Shown here piece after piece: positions 54,279 to 63,829 of a stretch of 64,000 nt of DNA. The notes below the pieces were generated by a model that saw nothing but the letters and a program-made list of their open reading frames with translations, was not told the origin of the DNA and did not search any database. The stretch is taken from assembly GCA_040285825.1 (NCBI GenBank), contig JAUPSS010000003.1, forward strand, positions 310,001 to 374,000, given 5' to 3'. Position 1 is the first letter of the stretch; every line of letters starts with the position of its first letter. The position numbers and the translations under genes are program-made. This DNA comes from Eukaryota sp. TZLM1-RC. Its lineage: Eukaryota; Metamonada: BaSk clade.

Positions 54279-55582
54279 ATGATCGACCATGAATCAGCAC
54301 CTCTTCTTTCTCTAAATACTGATGTCACGAGTTTGCACACTGTTCCTCTGAAGGACCGCAGCTCTGTTACACGGGTTGTTTTCAATTTGATCAAATGCTT
54401 TTTGGGGAGCGGTGTGCTCACTCTCCCGTTGGCCTTCAAAAATGCAGGCTATGTTGGTGGCCTTGTTATGTTTCCTTTTTCTCTAGTATGTTGTTATTTC
54501 CTTCTTATTATAGATTGTTTGCCTCTATTCTATGCATATACTTTTGCAGTGTCGAACGAGACAGCCTGAAGCACCAACGTACTGTGATCTTGTCGGATCT
54601 GCTTATGGGCGCACAGCTCAAGCACTCACAAACGTATGCCTGGTATCGTTTCAAATTTGTTGTTGTATCGCTTACATAGTTCTAGCTTCTGGTAACCTGA
54701 ATCTGGTTTTTCCCAGGTTTTCACAATTGGAGTATGTCTACATGATATTCTTTCCTGTGGGTCTTCTGTGTTTGCTCAAGACTCCCAAGAAACTTGCTCC
54801 TTTCTCTCTCCTCGCGAACATGGCTCTGGTTTCTGTTCTTGTTCTAGTGTCATTTTTCTCGAGTCGAGAGCTAATCAACAACGGTCCTTCACCCGATCCT
54901 GTACCTTTAAATACTGGATCGTTTTTGTCTTCAATTGGCATATTTATATATAGTTTTGAAGGTACGTAAGTGGTGTTTATTCATTTTAGGTGTAACTTTA
55001 ATATTGCCTTTGTTTAACACAATGAAGAAGCAAAAGAAATTTGAAGGGGTATTGAAAACAACATTGACAATACTCGCTGTTGTATACATTGCTTATGCTT
55101 TAGGTTCTTGTTTTGCTTTTGGGAATGAAATTGATGGTATTATTACGAAGCTCATTCCCCATTCGTATGCTGTCTACAGTGAATTGTTTGTTGCCTTTTC
55201 TCTTTTGCTTACCTATCCTCTTATGATGTTTCCAGTTTTTGAAATCTTTGAAAAGAAGGCAAGCACTGAGGATCTATATCCTCGGAGACCCTCGTTTCTA
55301 GGTGCAATAGGCCGCTCTACATTCCGCCTTGCATTTGTTATTTTTGCGTTCATCATTTCTATGTTTATGTTAGATCATGTGGGTGAGGTTTGTAGTATTG
55401 CTGGAGCAACATTTGGCAGTGTACTTTGCTTTATTTTGCCTGCATCTATACATCTAAAAATATATGGGAAGGAATGTTCAATTTGGAGAAGAATTCTTCA
55501 TTTAATGATCATAGTTTTTGGGGTTACAGTAATGATACTGGTAACATATCAAGATATTCAACAATTGTTGAAAACATTGTAA
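54279..55582 (+). CDS. Amino acid/auxin permease family transporter, two 28-nt introns
   Basis: Exons 54279-54485, 54514-54961 and 54990-55582, with GT...AG introns of 28 nt each (54486-54513, 54962-54989). The spliced protein has 415 residues. After a hydrophilic N-terminus it opens with SVTRVVFNLIKCFLGSGVLTLPLAFKNAG, the AAAP/SLC36-type TM1. CRTRQPEAPTYCDLVGSAYG follows, then about ten further membrane segments (for example IGIFIYSFEGVTLILPLFNTM, which reads across intron 2). These are proton- or sodium-coupled amino acid transporters of plasma or vacuolar/lysosomal membranes. SLC36 is the closest animal type I recognise. The substrate cannot be told. Confidence 0.88.
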
Positions 55583-55598
55583 ATGTAAATAAATTTCC

Positions 55599-56168
55599 TT
55601 AAGCATTATTGTTTTTTCTTTTAGTCAGAGGGGTAACTGTGTCAACAACTGCTCGATCTACATCTGTATCAGGAACTGACTTCACCAATTGAAATATAGT
55701 TTCAAGTTCTGTTAATAAACACACAATTAGGTTTTTCTCTGTTTCAATATCCTGTGAAAGGGAAGTGCAACGATTCTCTAAATCAAAAGCCTGCAATGAG
55801 ACTGTATTCACATAAGCTTCTACAGAAGACATATCGAAATCTGACATCGAAGAACAAGTAGACTGCAAATTGATGAGATGTTGAATGTAACCATCAATTT
55901 CCGAGAACACGGAAGAGAAAGTCGAATCACAGAAAGAAGAACACTGGAAAAGTTGGGAATGTATATCTTGAAGCTGTGTGTGCAGAGTTTCAGAATCATC
56001 ATCTTGTAATTCATTAACTGGAGCAGGAGGCAAACTTGATAGAAAAACAGACTTACAATTGTTATACACTTCTAGAAGAGTACTGAGTTCATGTCGAGAG
56101 TCTTGAGGATTGATAGTACCTACAGAGTCGTCCAGAATATGCTCAATGGTCTTAATACGAGATGACAT
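55599..56168 (-). CDS. Coiled-coil hypothetical protein
   Basis: 189 residues from the ATG at 56168; an upstream in-frame ATG (56189) and even 56327 are possible. I prefer 56168 because the upstream 50 residues have a different, basic composition and may be remnant mobile DNA. The protein is Ser/Asp/Leu-rich and helical (SRHELSTLLEVYNNCKSVFL, LENRCTSLSQDIETEKNLIV) with a KRKNNNA tail. No family recognised. It is convergent with the transporter gene (16 bases between stops). Confidence 0.55.
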   Translation of the reverse strand: MSSRIKTIEHILDDSVGTINPQDSRHELSTLLEVYNNCKSVFLSSLPPAPVNELQDDDSETLHTQLQDIHSQLFQCSSFCDSTFSSVFSEIDGYIQHLINLQSTCSSMSDFDMSSVEAYVNTVSLQAFDLENRCTSLSQDIETEKNLIVCLLTELETIFQLVKSVPDTDVDRAVVDTVTPLTKRKNNNA

Positions 56169-56365
56169 GAAATTGTAAATTTGAATCATATTTTTTAAAT
56201 GGAGAGATTTGCATCTCGGCTTGCGTATTTTCAAATTCGCAACACCATAGAAGTTCACAACCAACGTCCTCTCACGTTTATTCTTAACAATGCTATAGAC
56301 CTTCGATCTTCTTTTATCCCAGTACATTAATTAATTTTTGATCCCTTCACCCACAAATACCCCTG

Positions 56366-56827
56366 ATGCACTCTCCCAACCAATATTCCGTTCAAAATTT
56401 CAACCAATATTTGAACCATTGGATTTTGGTCAGGAGGAAAGTGTATTTGGAAAGTAATCGCCAGAAGTGGAAAATAATTACATTTGATAATCGAAGACGA
56501 AAAGTGAGACGGTTCAGAGAGACTCTCAACAAATTTCAAAGGCTGGCTGGTCATCCTGAAAAACTCTATCTTGCTGTGGGTTCTGCTAATTTCCCTTCTC
56601 TTTGCCGAAAAGTCAATCGATATGGATCAGCAAGGGCTTTCAGAAAATGGTTGTGTTATCAAAAGGATGTGAAGCACTTGTCAACCAGTGAATTTAATAC
56701 AAGCCAACTGTCAAGTTGTTGCATGGCCGAGAATATTCAAGCAGGCTCATGGCAGATGCGTATTTGTACTGAGTGTCAAATAGTATATGACAGAGATATT
56801 GCCGCTGCAAAAAAATATTCAAATTAA
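56366..56827 (+). pseudogene. Fanzor/TnpB-like fragment, lineage 2, copy 3
   Basis: 153 codons. The start, NQYSVQNFNQYL, resembles TYSAQSFQEYL of the 61 kb copy. A basic helical part follows, then LYLAVGSANF (the GNG strand region). STSEFNTSQLSSCC carries the RuvC-II Glu and the first Cys pair. ICTECQIVYDRDIAAAKKY carries the second Cys pair and the RuvC-III Asp (56795-56797). RuvC-I and the N-terminal half are missing. DRDIAAAK is close to the classical TnpB motif. It is diverged from the 61 kb copy, so it could represent a third lineage. Confidence 0.72.
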
Positions 56828-57194
56828 GAAGAAAGCAGAATTGTGGCCGGAAAGATACATTTGTCCAGATGCTTTGTTGAGGAGATGAATGGAGAACCTG
56901 AGCATACACAAAGAAAAACTTTGGAAAAACTGGTGTTCCATTTTGAGTTTATTATTATTTTTTCTAATTTTTTTGAAAAACTTTTGAGACCGATGTACAG
57001 ATGCATTAGTGGCATTTGGTAGATCCGCTTAGATACATCAAGTCGCGAGGCTTTGTTCTGGGAAGCAGTAGGTGTATTTAAGTGAGGTAGCCCATTGATG
57101 AAGATCATGATTGTCTTTGTCAAATGATGCTACATGTCTCTTACAGCCTGTGAGTAGACATTGAGAAAGTTGAAAACAGGAGTGAATTTCACAC
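56828..57194 (+). other. Gap after the Fanzor fragment
   Basis: Contains the fragment's possible noncoding tail; no hairpin like that of the 61 kb copy is seen. Confidence 0.4.
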
Positions 57195-60100
57195 ATGATA
57201 AGTGAAATTCACAGTGATAAATTCACAATTCCAAAGTCCCAAAACATGGTTGAAAACGAGCCTCCCTTACTTACAGTCCCTCCTGTACATATATCATCTA
57301 CTATAGATATACCTTCATCATCAGATTCGGATTGGACAATTGATTCTCCATTATCTCCATATGTTCCACTCTATAATGCTTCTATGCTCAAAGGCGTAGT
57401 CATAACTAATGACTCAGACCTAGATGAGGATGAGGATGATCTCTCAATGGCACTATGCTCTTCGTTTCGCCCTCCACCTTTTCCACTTCCTCCTACTCGC
57501 ACGGAAACAACTTTGGATGATACTGCTTTACTGGAACAATCTTCTGCAATTCTGATGAAATTATCTACTGTCTTTGAAGACAAAAACACCAGGAAAACCG
57601 CATCACTTTCTGATATTGGGTCTCCAAAAGCTGCACTACCTTTACCTTTACCTCGACCTGACACTGGTGTCTCGAACAATGAATATGATAAGCTATTTCA
57701 ATTTGCACTGGAAAACGATGTCACATCATTTCACTCCTTTTTAAATCATTTCGACCCCCATTCTGTACTTTGGGCCCTGGTTACTTGGATTGAGTTTTCT
57801 CCCAGAGTCAAGGAAGTTTTTCTCTCAACTTATAACCAACTCACCTACACTTCATTAGTTTTTGATTTTGTAAAGTTTTATCTTGAGGAAGATTTTGATG
57901 GAATAATAGATTTAATCAGCGTCAAACTTGAATCCTTTGACGATACTCTTGAATTCTTTTATTGTCTTGCTTTTACTTTTGTTTCTTTTTCTTTAGAGTC
58001 AAAATCTGTGTTTAATTTGATTCCAATCAAAAAATCGTTAGCAGTCAACCATCAATCACGTCATGTTGCTTGGTTTCGGTCAAAAATGAGTGTTATCAAA
58101 CAGTTGATTACTGATTTTGAACCAAAACCTGTGATTAATGACCCAGTCTGTGCTTTTCTGACTGCTTATATTCTGGGGGTAAAGGAGTCAATCATCTTTC
58201 AATCGTCCAGTCAATCAATCAAAGTGGTTTTAAACTGCTTCCATGTCGATTTCCCTCCTCCGTTAGCACTTTTTTTGGGTTTGTTGCTCAACCATCAACA
58301 CTCAATCGTCAATCAAATCACCCTATCTCGATTGTTGGATTATGGACTCAACCTTCCTTCCATTTACCATTTTAACCTATCAAATTTCCTCAAATGTTTT
58401 GCTGAAACAACCCTTTTATCAGGATTACTTTCTTTATCCTCATTTGCCTACCACTCTCTTTTGAGAAGAGCCTCCACCAAAGCTGATGTTTCTTCTACTG
58501 GGCTGGCCCTTTCTAATTTATTCAGTTTATCTGGAAAGTTTTTAGTTTTCAGAGACAAAATTGAAGACAAGGTCATTCAATCTTTGGGTATTTCCTTTTG
58601 GATATCTGCTTTTAATGAAATTGATTTGAGACATGTTATTAAAAATGATTCTGTAGTTGTTGAATCCCATTTCAAATTAGTTAATATCATCATTGAAGAA
58701 CTTTGTACTTATTGTTATCTTTGCGAAGTTCATAATCTGTTTCAACGTGGCTTAGATAATTTAGACAAGTTCTTTAATAGTAGAAGTCAATCATATTCTC
58801 TAAATCATGCAATCAAATCACGTGACCAATCATTTTTGATTCTTTATTATCATAAGGCTAGGTTATTGATTCTTAAGCAAGATTATTCTGCCGCTCTGAA
58901 TATCATTTCTCTAGTTTTGTCTAACCAATTCTTGTTAGCATCCAACAACAATATTATTTTATACTTCAAATTATTACTGATATCCATCTACAATCAATTC
59001 CTTTGTAGAAATACTAAGTTTGATAAGGAAATTGTCATTACCCCTCAACATTGTTTTTCATCTAAACTTTATCTTTTGGATTGCTGTCTGGCTACCATTA
59101 ACGAAGTAAACCAGCATTCGCCACTATTCATGGAGTTTCAAAGAGTTCGAATCAAGGCAGCTGGAAGTTTCCTTTCTTGTATAGTCCTTCAATCAAAATT
59201 GTTGACCCCCTCTTCTGATCTGATTGAGTCAAAACTTTCCTCTTTCGATGTTCCACTTTTGTCTTCTATTTTGACCTATTGTTCTGGTCTGTTCTGTCCA
59301 TTAAAGTATTGTAGGTGTTGCTTGGACATTGTTTTTATCTTTGTCTTCAAGAACTACATTCCTTTAGCTTTACATTCATTTAAGACCTTTTGTCAGGTTT
59401 TCTTCAAGTATTTTTTGATTTCATTTAACCAATCTATTGTTTCCATCGCCAATTTTCCTGAAATGTATAGGTTGAAAGTCCAAAATTTACTTCTAACAGC
59501 AGTACTTGTGATTGTTCTTTTAGTTCAAAAAGAAGTGGATGTTATCGAATTTCTTTGGATTTTTGACCTTTTGATCACGTTTGATGATGTGTCAAAAGCC
59601 CACTGTGATTTATACAAGTCACATTGCCCTCTTTATGTCACTAGCACCACATTTACTTCTTTACCCACCATTTCGACCGTAAGTAAAAGTCTTTGCTTGA
59701 ATTTCTGGATCTCAAAACACATTGGTAATGTCCGACAAACTCTTTGGACCTTGCTTTCAATCGGTAGACGTAACGCCCTGTTTGGTTCTCAAAGAGCCCA
59801 GGGTGAAAACTTCAAGCTTAATTCCTTCAAATGCCTGGATCGTTACTTATTGATAATGTCGGCCCTACGAAGCTATGTTGCTTTGGGATCAAAAAAGTGT
59901 GTCTGCAAAATTTTAAACATGTCCGTTGATGAGCTCAACGACTCCGATCTTGATCCACCTTTTGATTCGTTGCTGACAGGGTATTTGGAAAGAACGAATG
60001 ATGACAAGAATTACATTTTACCTGTTCTGGATGGTATATTAGTCTTTTCTGGTCAACGGATGACGTATCATTATGAACCTGTTGAACAGAGCCAACCCGT

Positions 60101-60749
60101 CACAGTCAACAATTTTTGGTTTTCACTCAAGTTTACCCCTCCACACAGAACAAATCCCATCAGTTTTCCCTTTTCTAATCAATTTCGCCTGTTCCTCAAT
60201 GGATTAAAAAACCCAACTTTGTCTAAAGAGCTAAGTTTTCTCTTGTTCTTTGATGAGGTAGACTCAAGTCCTCAACATTCTTTATTTGACAGGTCACCTG
60301 AAGAAATTGTGTTTCTTTCCCCAGAAATTAACACCAAGCAGCGATTTGTTAGCCTCATCCACCAACCAATATCGTTTAATGGAATGTTCTATGAATCACT
60401 TAGCTTTGATTTTGATTTTGACGTTTGCTGTTCATTGTTGGTGAAACCACAGAAGAAGCAAAGGACAACCAAGCTCCCAGTTGGAATTAAACATTTGTCT
60501 TTAAATGAATTGGAAGTGGAATCTAAGTTAAATTTAGTTGTAATTATTCCTTTTTTGGATTTTTATAGAAGATTGCCTTGCTTGGAACGAATTCAAAGCC
60601 ATTCCGACTCTGTTTCTTTATTGGTTATTGCCTCGCAATATGCCCTATTTGGATCTAAAATAGTTGCTGAAAATTTCAAAAAGGGTTTGGATTTTTTTGA
60701 AATATTGGGTATACTTGATGCACATTACATTCCTTGTTTCCTTATTTAA
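57195..60749 (+). CDS. Very large helical protein, family not recognised
   Basis: 1184 residues, no stop, no intron visible. The first ATG is at 57195; 57246 (MVENEPPLLTVPP) is a likely alternative. Residues 1-155 are acidic, Pro/Ser-rich and disordered (SSSDSDWTIDSPLSP, DLDEDEDDLSMAL). From about 160 the protein is almost wholly hydrophobic-helical, with Phe/Leu-rich helices suggesting an alpha-solenoid (LYNQLTYTSLVFDFVKFYL-like spacing, SAALNIISLVLSNQFLL). The last 250 residues have a more mixed, folded look (YILPVLDGILVFSGQRMTYHYEP, EIVFLSPEINTKQRFVSLIH). Possible roles are scaffold, nuclear pore, cell-cycle or trafficking complex; no motif decides this. Confidence 0.75.
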   Translation: MISEIHSDKFTIPKSQNMVENEPPLLTVPPVHISSTIDIPSSSDSDWTIDSPLSPYVPLYNASMLKGVVITNDSDLDEDEDDLSMALCSSFRPPPFPLPPTRTETTLDDTALLEQSSAILMKLSTVFEDKNTRKTASLSDIGSPKAALPLPLPRPDTGVSNNEYDKLFQFALENDVTSFHSFLNHFDPHSVLWALVTWIEFSPRVKEVFLSTYNQLTYTSLVFDFVKFYLEEDFDGIIDLISVKLESFDDTLEFFYCLAFTFVSFSLESKSVFNLIPIKKSLAVNHQSRHVAWFRSKMSVIKQLITDFEPKPVINDPVCAFLTAYILGVKESIIFQSSSQSIKVVLNCFHVDFPPPLALFLGLLLNHQHSIVNQITLSRLLDYGLNLPSIYHFNLSNFLKCFAETTLLSGLLSLSSFAYHSLLRRASTKADVSSTGLALSNLFSLSGKFLVFRDKIEDKVIQSLGISFWISAFNEIDLRHVIKNDSVVVESHFKLVNIIIEELCTYCYLCEVHNLFQRGLDNLDKFFNSRSQSYSLNHAIKSRDQSFLILYYHKARLLILKQDYSAALNIISLVLSNQFLLASNNNIILYFKLLLISIYNQFLCRNTKFDKEIVITPQHCFSSKLYLLDCCLATINEVNQHSPLFMEFQRVRIKAAGSFLSCIVLQSKLLTPSSDLIESKLSSFDVPLLSSILTYCSGLFCPLKYCRCCLDIVFIFVFKNYIPLALHSFKTFCQVFFKYFLISFNQSIVSIANFPEMYRLKVQNLLLTAVLVIVLLVQKEVDVIEFLWIFDLLITFDDVSKAHCDLYKSHCPLYVTSTTFTSLPTISTVSKSLCLNFWISKHIGNVRQTLWTLLSIGRRNALFGSQRAQGENFKLNSFKCLDRYLLIMSALRSYVALGSKKCVCKILNMSVDELNDSDLDPPFDSLLTGYLERTNDDKNYILPVLDGILVFSGQRMTYHYEPVEQSQPVTVNNFWFSLKFTPPHRTNPISFPFSNQFRLFLNGLKNPTLSKELSFLLFFDEVDSSPQHSLFDRSPEEIVFLSPEINTKQRFVSLIHQPISFNGMFYESLSFDFDFDVCCSLLVKPQKKQRTTKLPVGIKHLSLNELEVESKLNLVVIIPFLDFYRRLPCLERIQSHSDSVSLLVIASQYALFGSKIVAENFKKGLDFFEILGILDAHYIPCFLI

Positions 60750-60954
60750 TTGTTTTTTGTATTGTTGTTATTGGATTTGAAACTTGAAAATTCTAATTCA
60801 TTTTTACTTTAAAACGTCAATTTATTATAATTGACACTAAGAATAATCTTATGGTAAGCTATACAGCTGTTTGTAAATATTTGTAAAACTTTAAATCAGA
60901 TTTTAATAAATTATTTCTTCCATGTGTACATAGTGCTACAAAAGACCTCAACAC

Positions 60955-61167
60955 TCAGAGACTTTCCAGTATCCTTCTGGCAAAATCATAAACTTCTTCG
61001 GGGGATGTCATGGAGCTGAGAAAATCGATCCACATAGACTCATCTCCAAGCCGTTCCAGGACTTGTACTAGCTCAGAGAATGCATATATGCGGTTACGTT
61101 GTGTAGAAAACACAGCAGACGGTGAAATGTCAAAATTGTTCTGTAAGAATAATTCAAGCTTTGCCAT
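60955..61167 (-). CDS. Small ORF next to a Fanzor insertion, possibly a gene remnant
   Basis: 70 codons from the ATG at 61167: MAKLELFLQNNFDISPSAVF, then RIYAFSELVQVLERLGDESM and a C-terminal FARRILESL. Composition looks coding, but no family is recognised and the frame stays open upstream without ATG. The Fanzor 3' tail begins about 70 bases upstream, so it may be the remaining part of a gene broken by that insertion. Confidence 0.35.
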   Translation of the reverse strand: MAKLELFLQNNFDISPSAVFSTQRNRIYAFSELVQVLERLGDESMWIDFLSSMTSPEEVYDFARRILESL

Positions 61168-61234
61168 ATGGTGGGGCAAGGTGTTGGCAAGATGATGAGG
61201 GTGATGTGGTGTGTGCAAGTTGCACCAAACTAAT

Positions 61235-61325
61235 ATTGAATAAATATCCCTAATAATTGTGTAAACTTCTCAGCACCAAGGGTTAGTATACACTAAACAC
61301 CTTGGAAATACGTTGATTAAAACAG
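61235..61325 (-). ncRNA. Candidate Fanzor guide-RNA scaffold (fRNA) tail
   Basis: The 90 bases downstream of the Fanzor stop at 61326 are conserved with those downstream of the fragment at 39 kb. They contain a hairpin (61276-61305) whose plus-strand arms are CCAAGG/CCTTGG and TTAGT/ACTAA around ATAC. In the 39 kb copy (39180-39209) one inner pair changed on both sides from G-C to U-G as read from the minus strand, keeping the stem. TnpB and Fanzor proteins use an RNA made from the 3' end of their own gene and element, so the location is right. RNA production is inferred, not shown. Confidence 0.45.
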
Positions 61326-63151
61326 CTACTGCTGTCTCCTTAGACGTCTCACACGCCTTGGCCTTCTGAATGGTTCTGGCCTAGTACCAGTGAAATACTC
61401 ACTAATTGCAATCTCCAGCTGGTTTCTGGAGGCTGAGATGTCCCTAGACCAGTTGGTCTGACACCGAGGGCAATCGAACTTAGCGTTATTTACCCTTCCG
61501 TCATCATGATAGATCTTTCTATGAAAGACCTTACAGCAATTCACTTTTGCTGAGGTCATAAACTCGTCCCCCACTTTGAGGCTTTCACAGTGTTTTTTGA
61601 TTTGTTTGAGAAATCTCTTTCGGGGGGATTTCACAGATTGACGAGATGGACCACCACCGCCATTGCCGAACCAAACTATAGTGTTTTTCCTTCAGACAAG
61701 CGTTTAATTTTGTTAATAAAACTAGTTATTCTCTTTTGCCTTCGTATGAAGAAATCAAACTTATTTCTTCTCAACTTTTTTCTTGCACCACGCTGCAAAT
61801 TTCCAGACATAATTGAACCATATTCAGGCTCTTCCTCAGATTCAGGAACATAAGGTAAACTTATTTCAATCAGATACTCTTGGAAGCTCTGAGCGGAATA
61901 AGTGTTAGGAGTTGCTTGAGTCAGAGGAGGAGGGTGATTTAGTCTTCGTTCTTTTGGATTCAGTAGCAGTCCAGAACGTTCAAAAACAGGTGCAGAATTT
62001 CGGAAAGAACCAGCAGTCCAACCACAAAGATTGCTGTGGTTGGGATCAATGGCTACAAAAAACAAATTTTCATCAGGATCTCTGTAATTGGGCTGTTGTT
62101 CCACTGGTAACCGCGGTCTTCTCTGTGGATTTGCTGTTCTATGGAGATTGGATTTTCGTTTCCTTTCAGAGTTATGAAGATCATATTTTCCAGAGGCTCG
62201 CCTGGGCTCAAATTCCGCTTTACTTGGCCTAACATAAGTTTTTCTTTCCTTCTGGGTAAAAGTAAACCGCAAGGAATCACCATTTGAAAAATGGTATATT
62301 TAATAAATTTGGATTTATTAAAAAGCCGATAAGGGTTGTTAAGAAGCTCTTTATGTGCATTTAGTTTTGTGAAATAAGCTTCTGCTTCTTTAGTCAAGCT
62401 GCAAAAGCATGGAGACCAACTGGACAGTGGAGAGAGAGTGCCTTTTCATCACATCAGATTGAACGATTGTTGCAGCAGACTCCATATTGATGGGAAACCG
62501 TTCGTTTCTTATTGAATTTTCGAACAAATTTTGACCGCCACCAATATAGGCGTTGGCTGTCATATTGAGCCAATGGACCAAGATATGCTGGTGTATTTCT
62601 TGATACCATAGTAAAATTGACTCATATGGCTGAATCCCTTGAAGTACACAGTCGGCGTATTTCTTTTGCCAGGGGCAATTTAGAAATTGAGCACAGCTTT
62701 TGAAAAAATTGCGTTTCCAGACGACAGGGCCGTCAGCAAGCAACTGACAAAAGGCTTCTCGCAGTTGGATGGCTCGACTGCCAAGAAGAGTGGAAAGACA
62801 CCAAAATCTACCACCGTCGGCTGAGGTGGTTTCATTCAGCGGTCGCCAGGGCCAAAAGTGCTGAACAAGGTGTTGTAGCGCTTGGTAAACCAAAGGATGG
62901 TTTTCAAATGGCCTCCTTTGTTTAGGTTCACTTTGGCAAACAAAGTCGAAACAGAGGCTCCAGAACTGGCTTTGAGTAAGCCACATAGAGTGTTCTGGGT
63001 ATTGGAGCACAAAGAGTCGTGCTAGGTGAGTAGCATGAGCTCCAATACTAGCAAGAACTTGGAACTGGCGTTCCATTGCTTCTTGTGCCTCTGAGTCGAA
63101 GAACTGGTTGACAGACGCTCCCACAGTTGTAGTTTGTAGAACGTTATCCAT
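61326..63151 (-). pseudogene. Fanzor lineage 2, copy 1 (nearly full length, frameshifted)
   Basis: Starts at the ATG 63151. The 254-codon N-terminal frame (to 62390) is helical (NQFFDSEAQEAMERQFQVL). The next frame, 62397-62280 (TKEAEAYFTKLNAHKELLN), is followed by a frame 62272-61676 with RuvC-I VAIDPNHSNLCGW (Asp at 62045-62047). The last frame, after a one-base shift at an A-run near 61690, has WFGNGGGGPS, VGDEFMTSAKVNC (RuvC-II Glu at 61563-61565) and CPRCQTNWSRDISASRN (Asp at 61440-61442). All three catalytic acids and both zinc-ribbon Cys pairs are present. The 39 kb copy has one extra base at the A-run and reads through, so the break is recent or a sequencing error. Ends PFRRPRRVRRLRRQQ. 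Confidence 0.83.
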
Positions 63152-63499
63152 GGCAGTCAACACAGAACGGAAACAGTCAGAAATGATTGAAAATTTATTT
63201 CCTAAAATTGAAAATTTGTTGAAGTCAATCAATCTTATAGTTGTCAATTCAAAGTAAAGTTAGTTACAAGTGTTTATTAATGATACATATCGTTCAAGAT
63301 TACTTTCCGAATATTTTCCTTTCTTCAGACAAGAACTACATGTTACAAAAATTGGTGAGTGGAGTTTGGTTGGGTTGCCATCATTCCCCAGATTCGTAAT
63401 TAAATTCATTTCATCACTTACAACATTTCATCACTTACTCTACTACGAACCTTCTCCCTACAAATAACACTATGGTCATGACAGCACAGATCTCAATTT

Positions 63500-63829
63500 A
63501 TGTCGGCCGTTGGGTCGGAGATCTTCAAACACAAGTACTACTATAGATTACATCACACTGGTAAAAGCAGGGAAGAGAAAAAATCATTGCTTGCAGCTAC
63601 TACCACTCTCTATGTCGAAAATCTTTCTTTTTACACATCAGAGGAGCAGATTCATGCTCTTTTCTCTCGTGCTGGTCGTGTCAAACGTATCATTATGGGA
63701 TTCAACAAGAAATCACTCAAACCATGCGGTTTTTGCTTCGTTGAATACTTTACCCGTGCATCGACTGAGATTGCCATGAGGTATATCAACAGAACAATAC
63801 TAGATGAAAGGGAAATCCTGATTGTTTGA
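63500..63829 (+). CDS. NCBP2: Nuclear cap-binding protein CBP20, C-terminus short
   Basis: 109 residues. An N-terminal YYYR segment and the RRM are clear: [20 protein letters not shown] (RNP2), [20 protein letters not shown] (RNP1), [16 protein letters not shown]20 with CBP80 binds the m7G cap of nuclear transcripts and helps splicing and export. Conserved Tyr residues in the N-terminus bind the cap. The usual tail after DDR (RTDWDAGF and the Arg/Gly-rich end, which contacts the cap) is missing; the frame stops after EILIV. I found no small intron restoring it before 64000. Either the tail is lost or spliced from beyond the window, or this copy is a pseudogene. Confidence 0.82.
   Translation: MSAVGSEIFKHKYYYRLHHTGKSREEKKSLLAATTTLYVENLSFYTSEEQIHALFSRAGRVKRIIMGFNKKSLKPCGFCFVEYFTRASTEIAMRYINRTILDEREILIV

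Noticed and set aside
56190-56327. Extra 53-residue N-terminus of the coiled-coil protein, with a VVNFYGVANL segment like the Fanzor GNG strand
   Set aside because: Too short to decide. I took the downstream ATG as start and did not list another Fanzor fragment.
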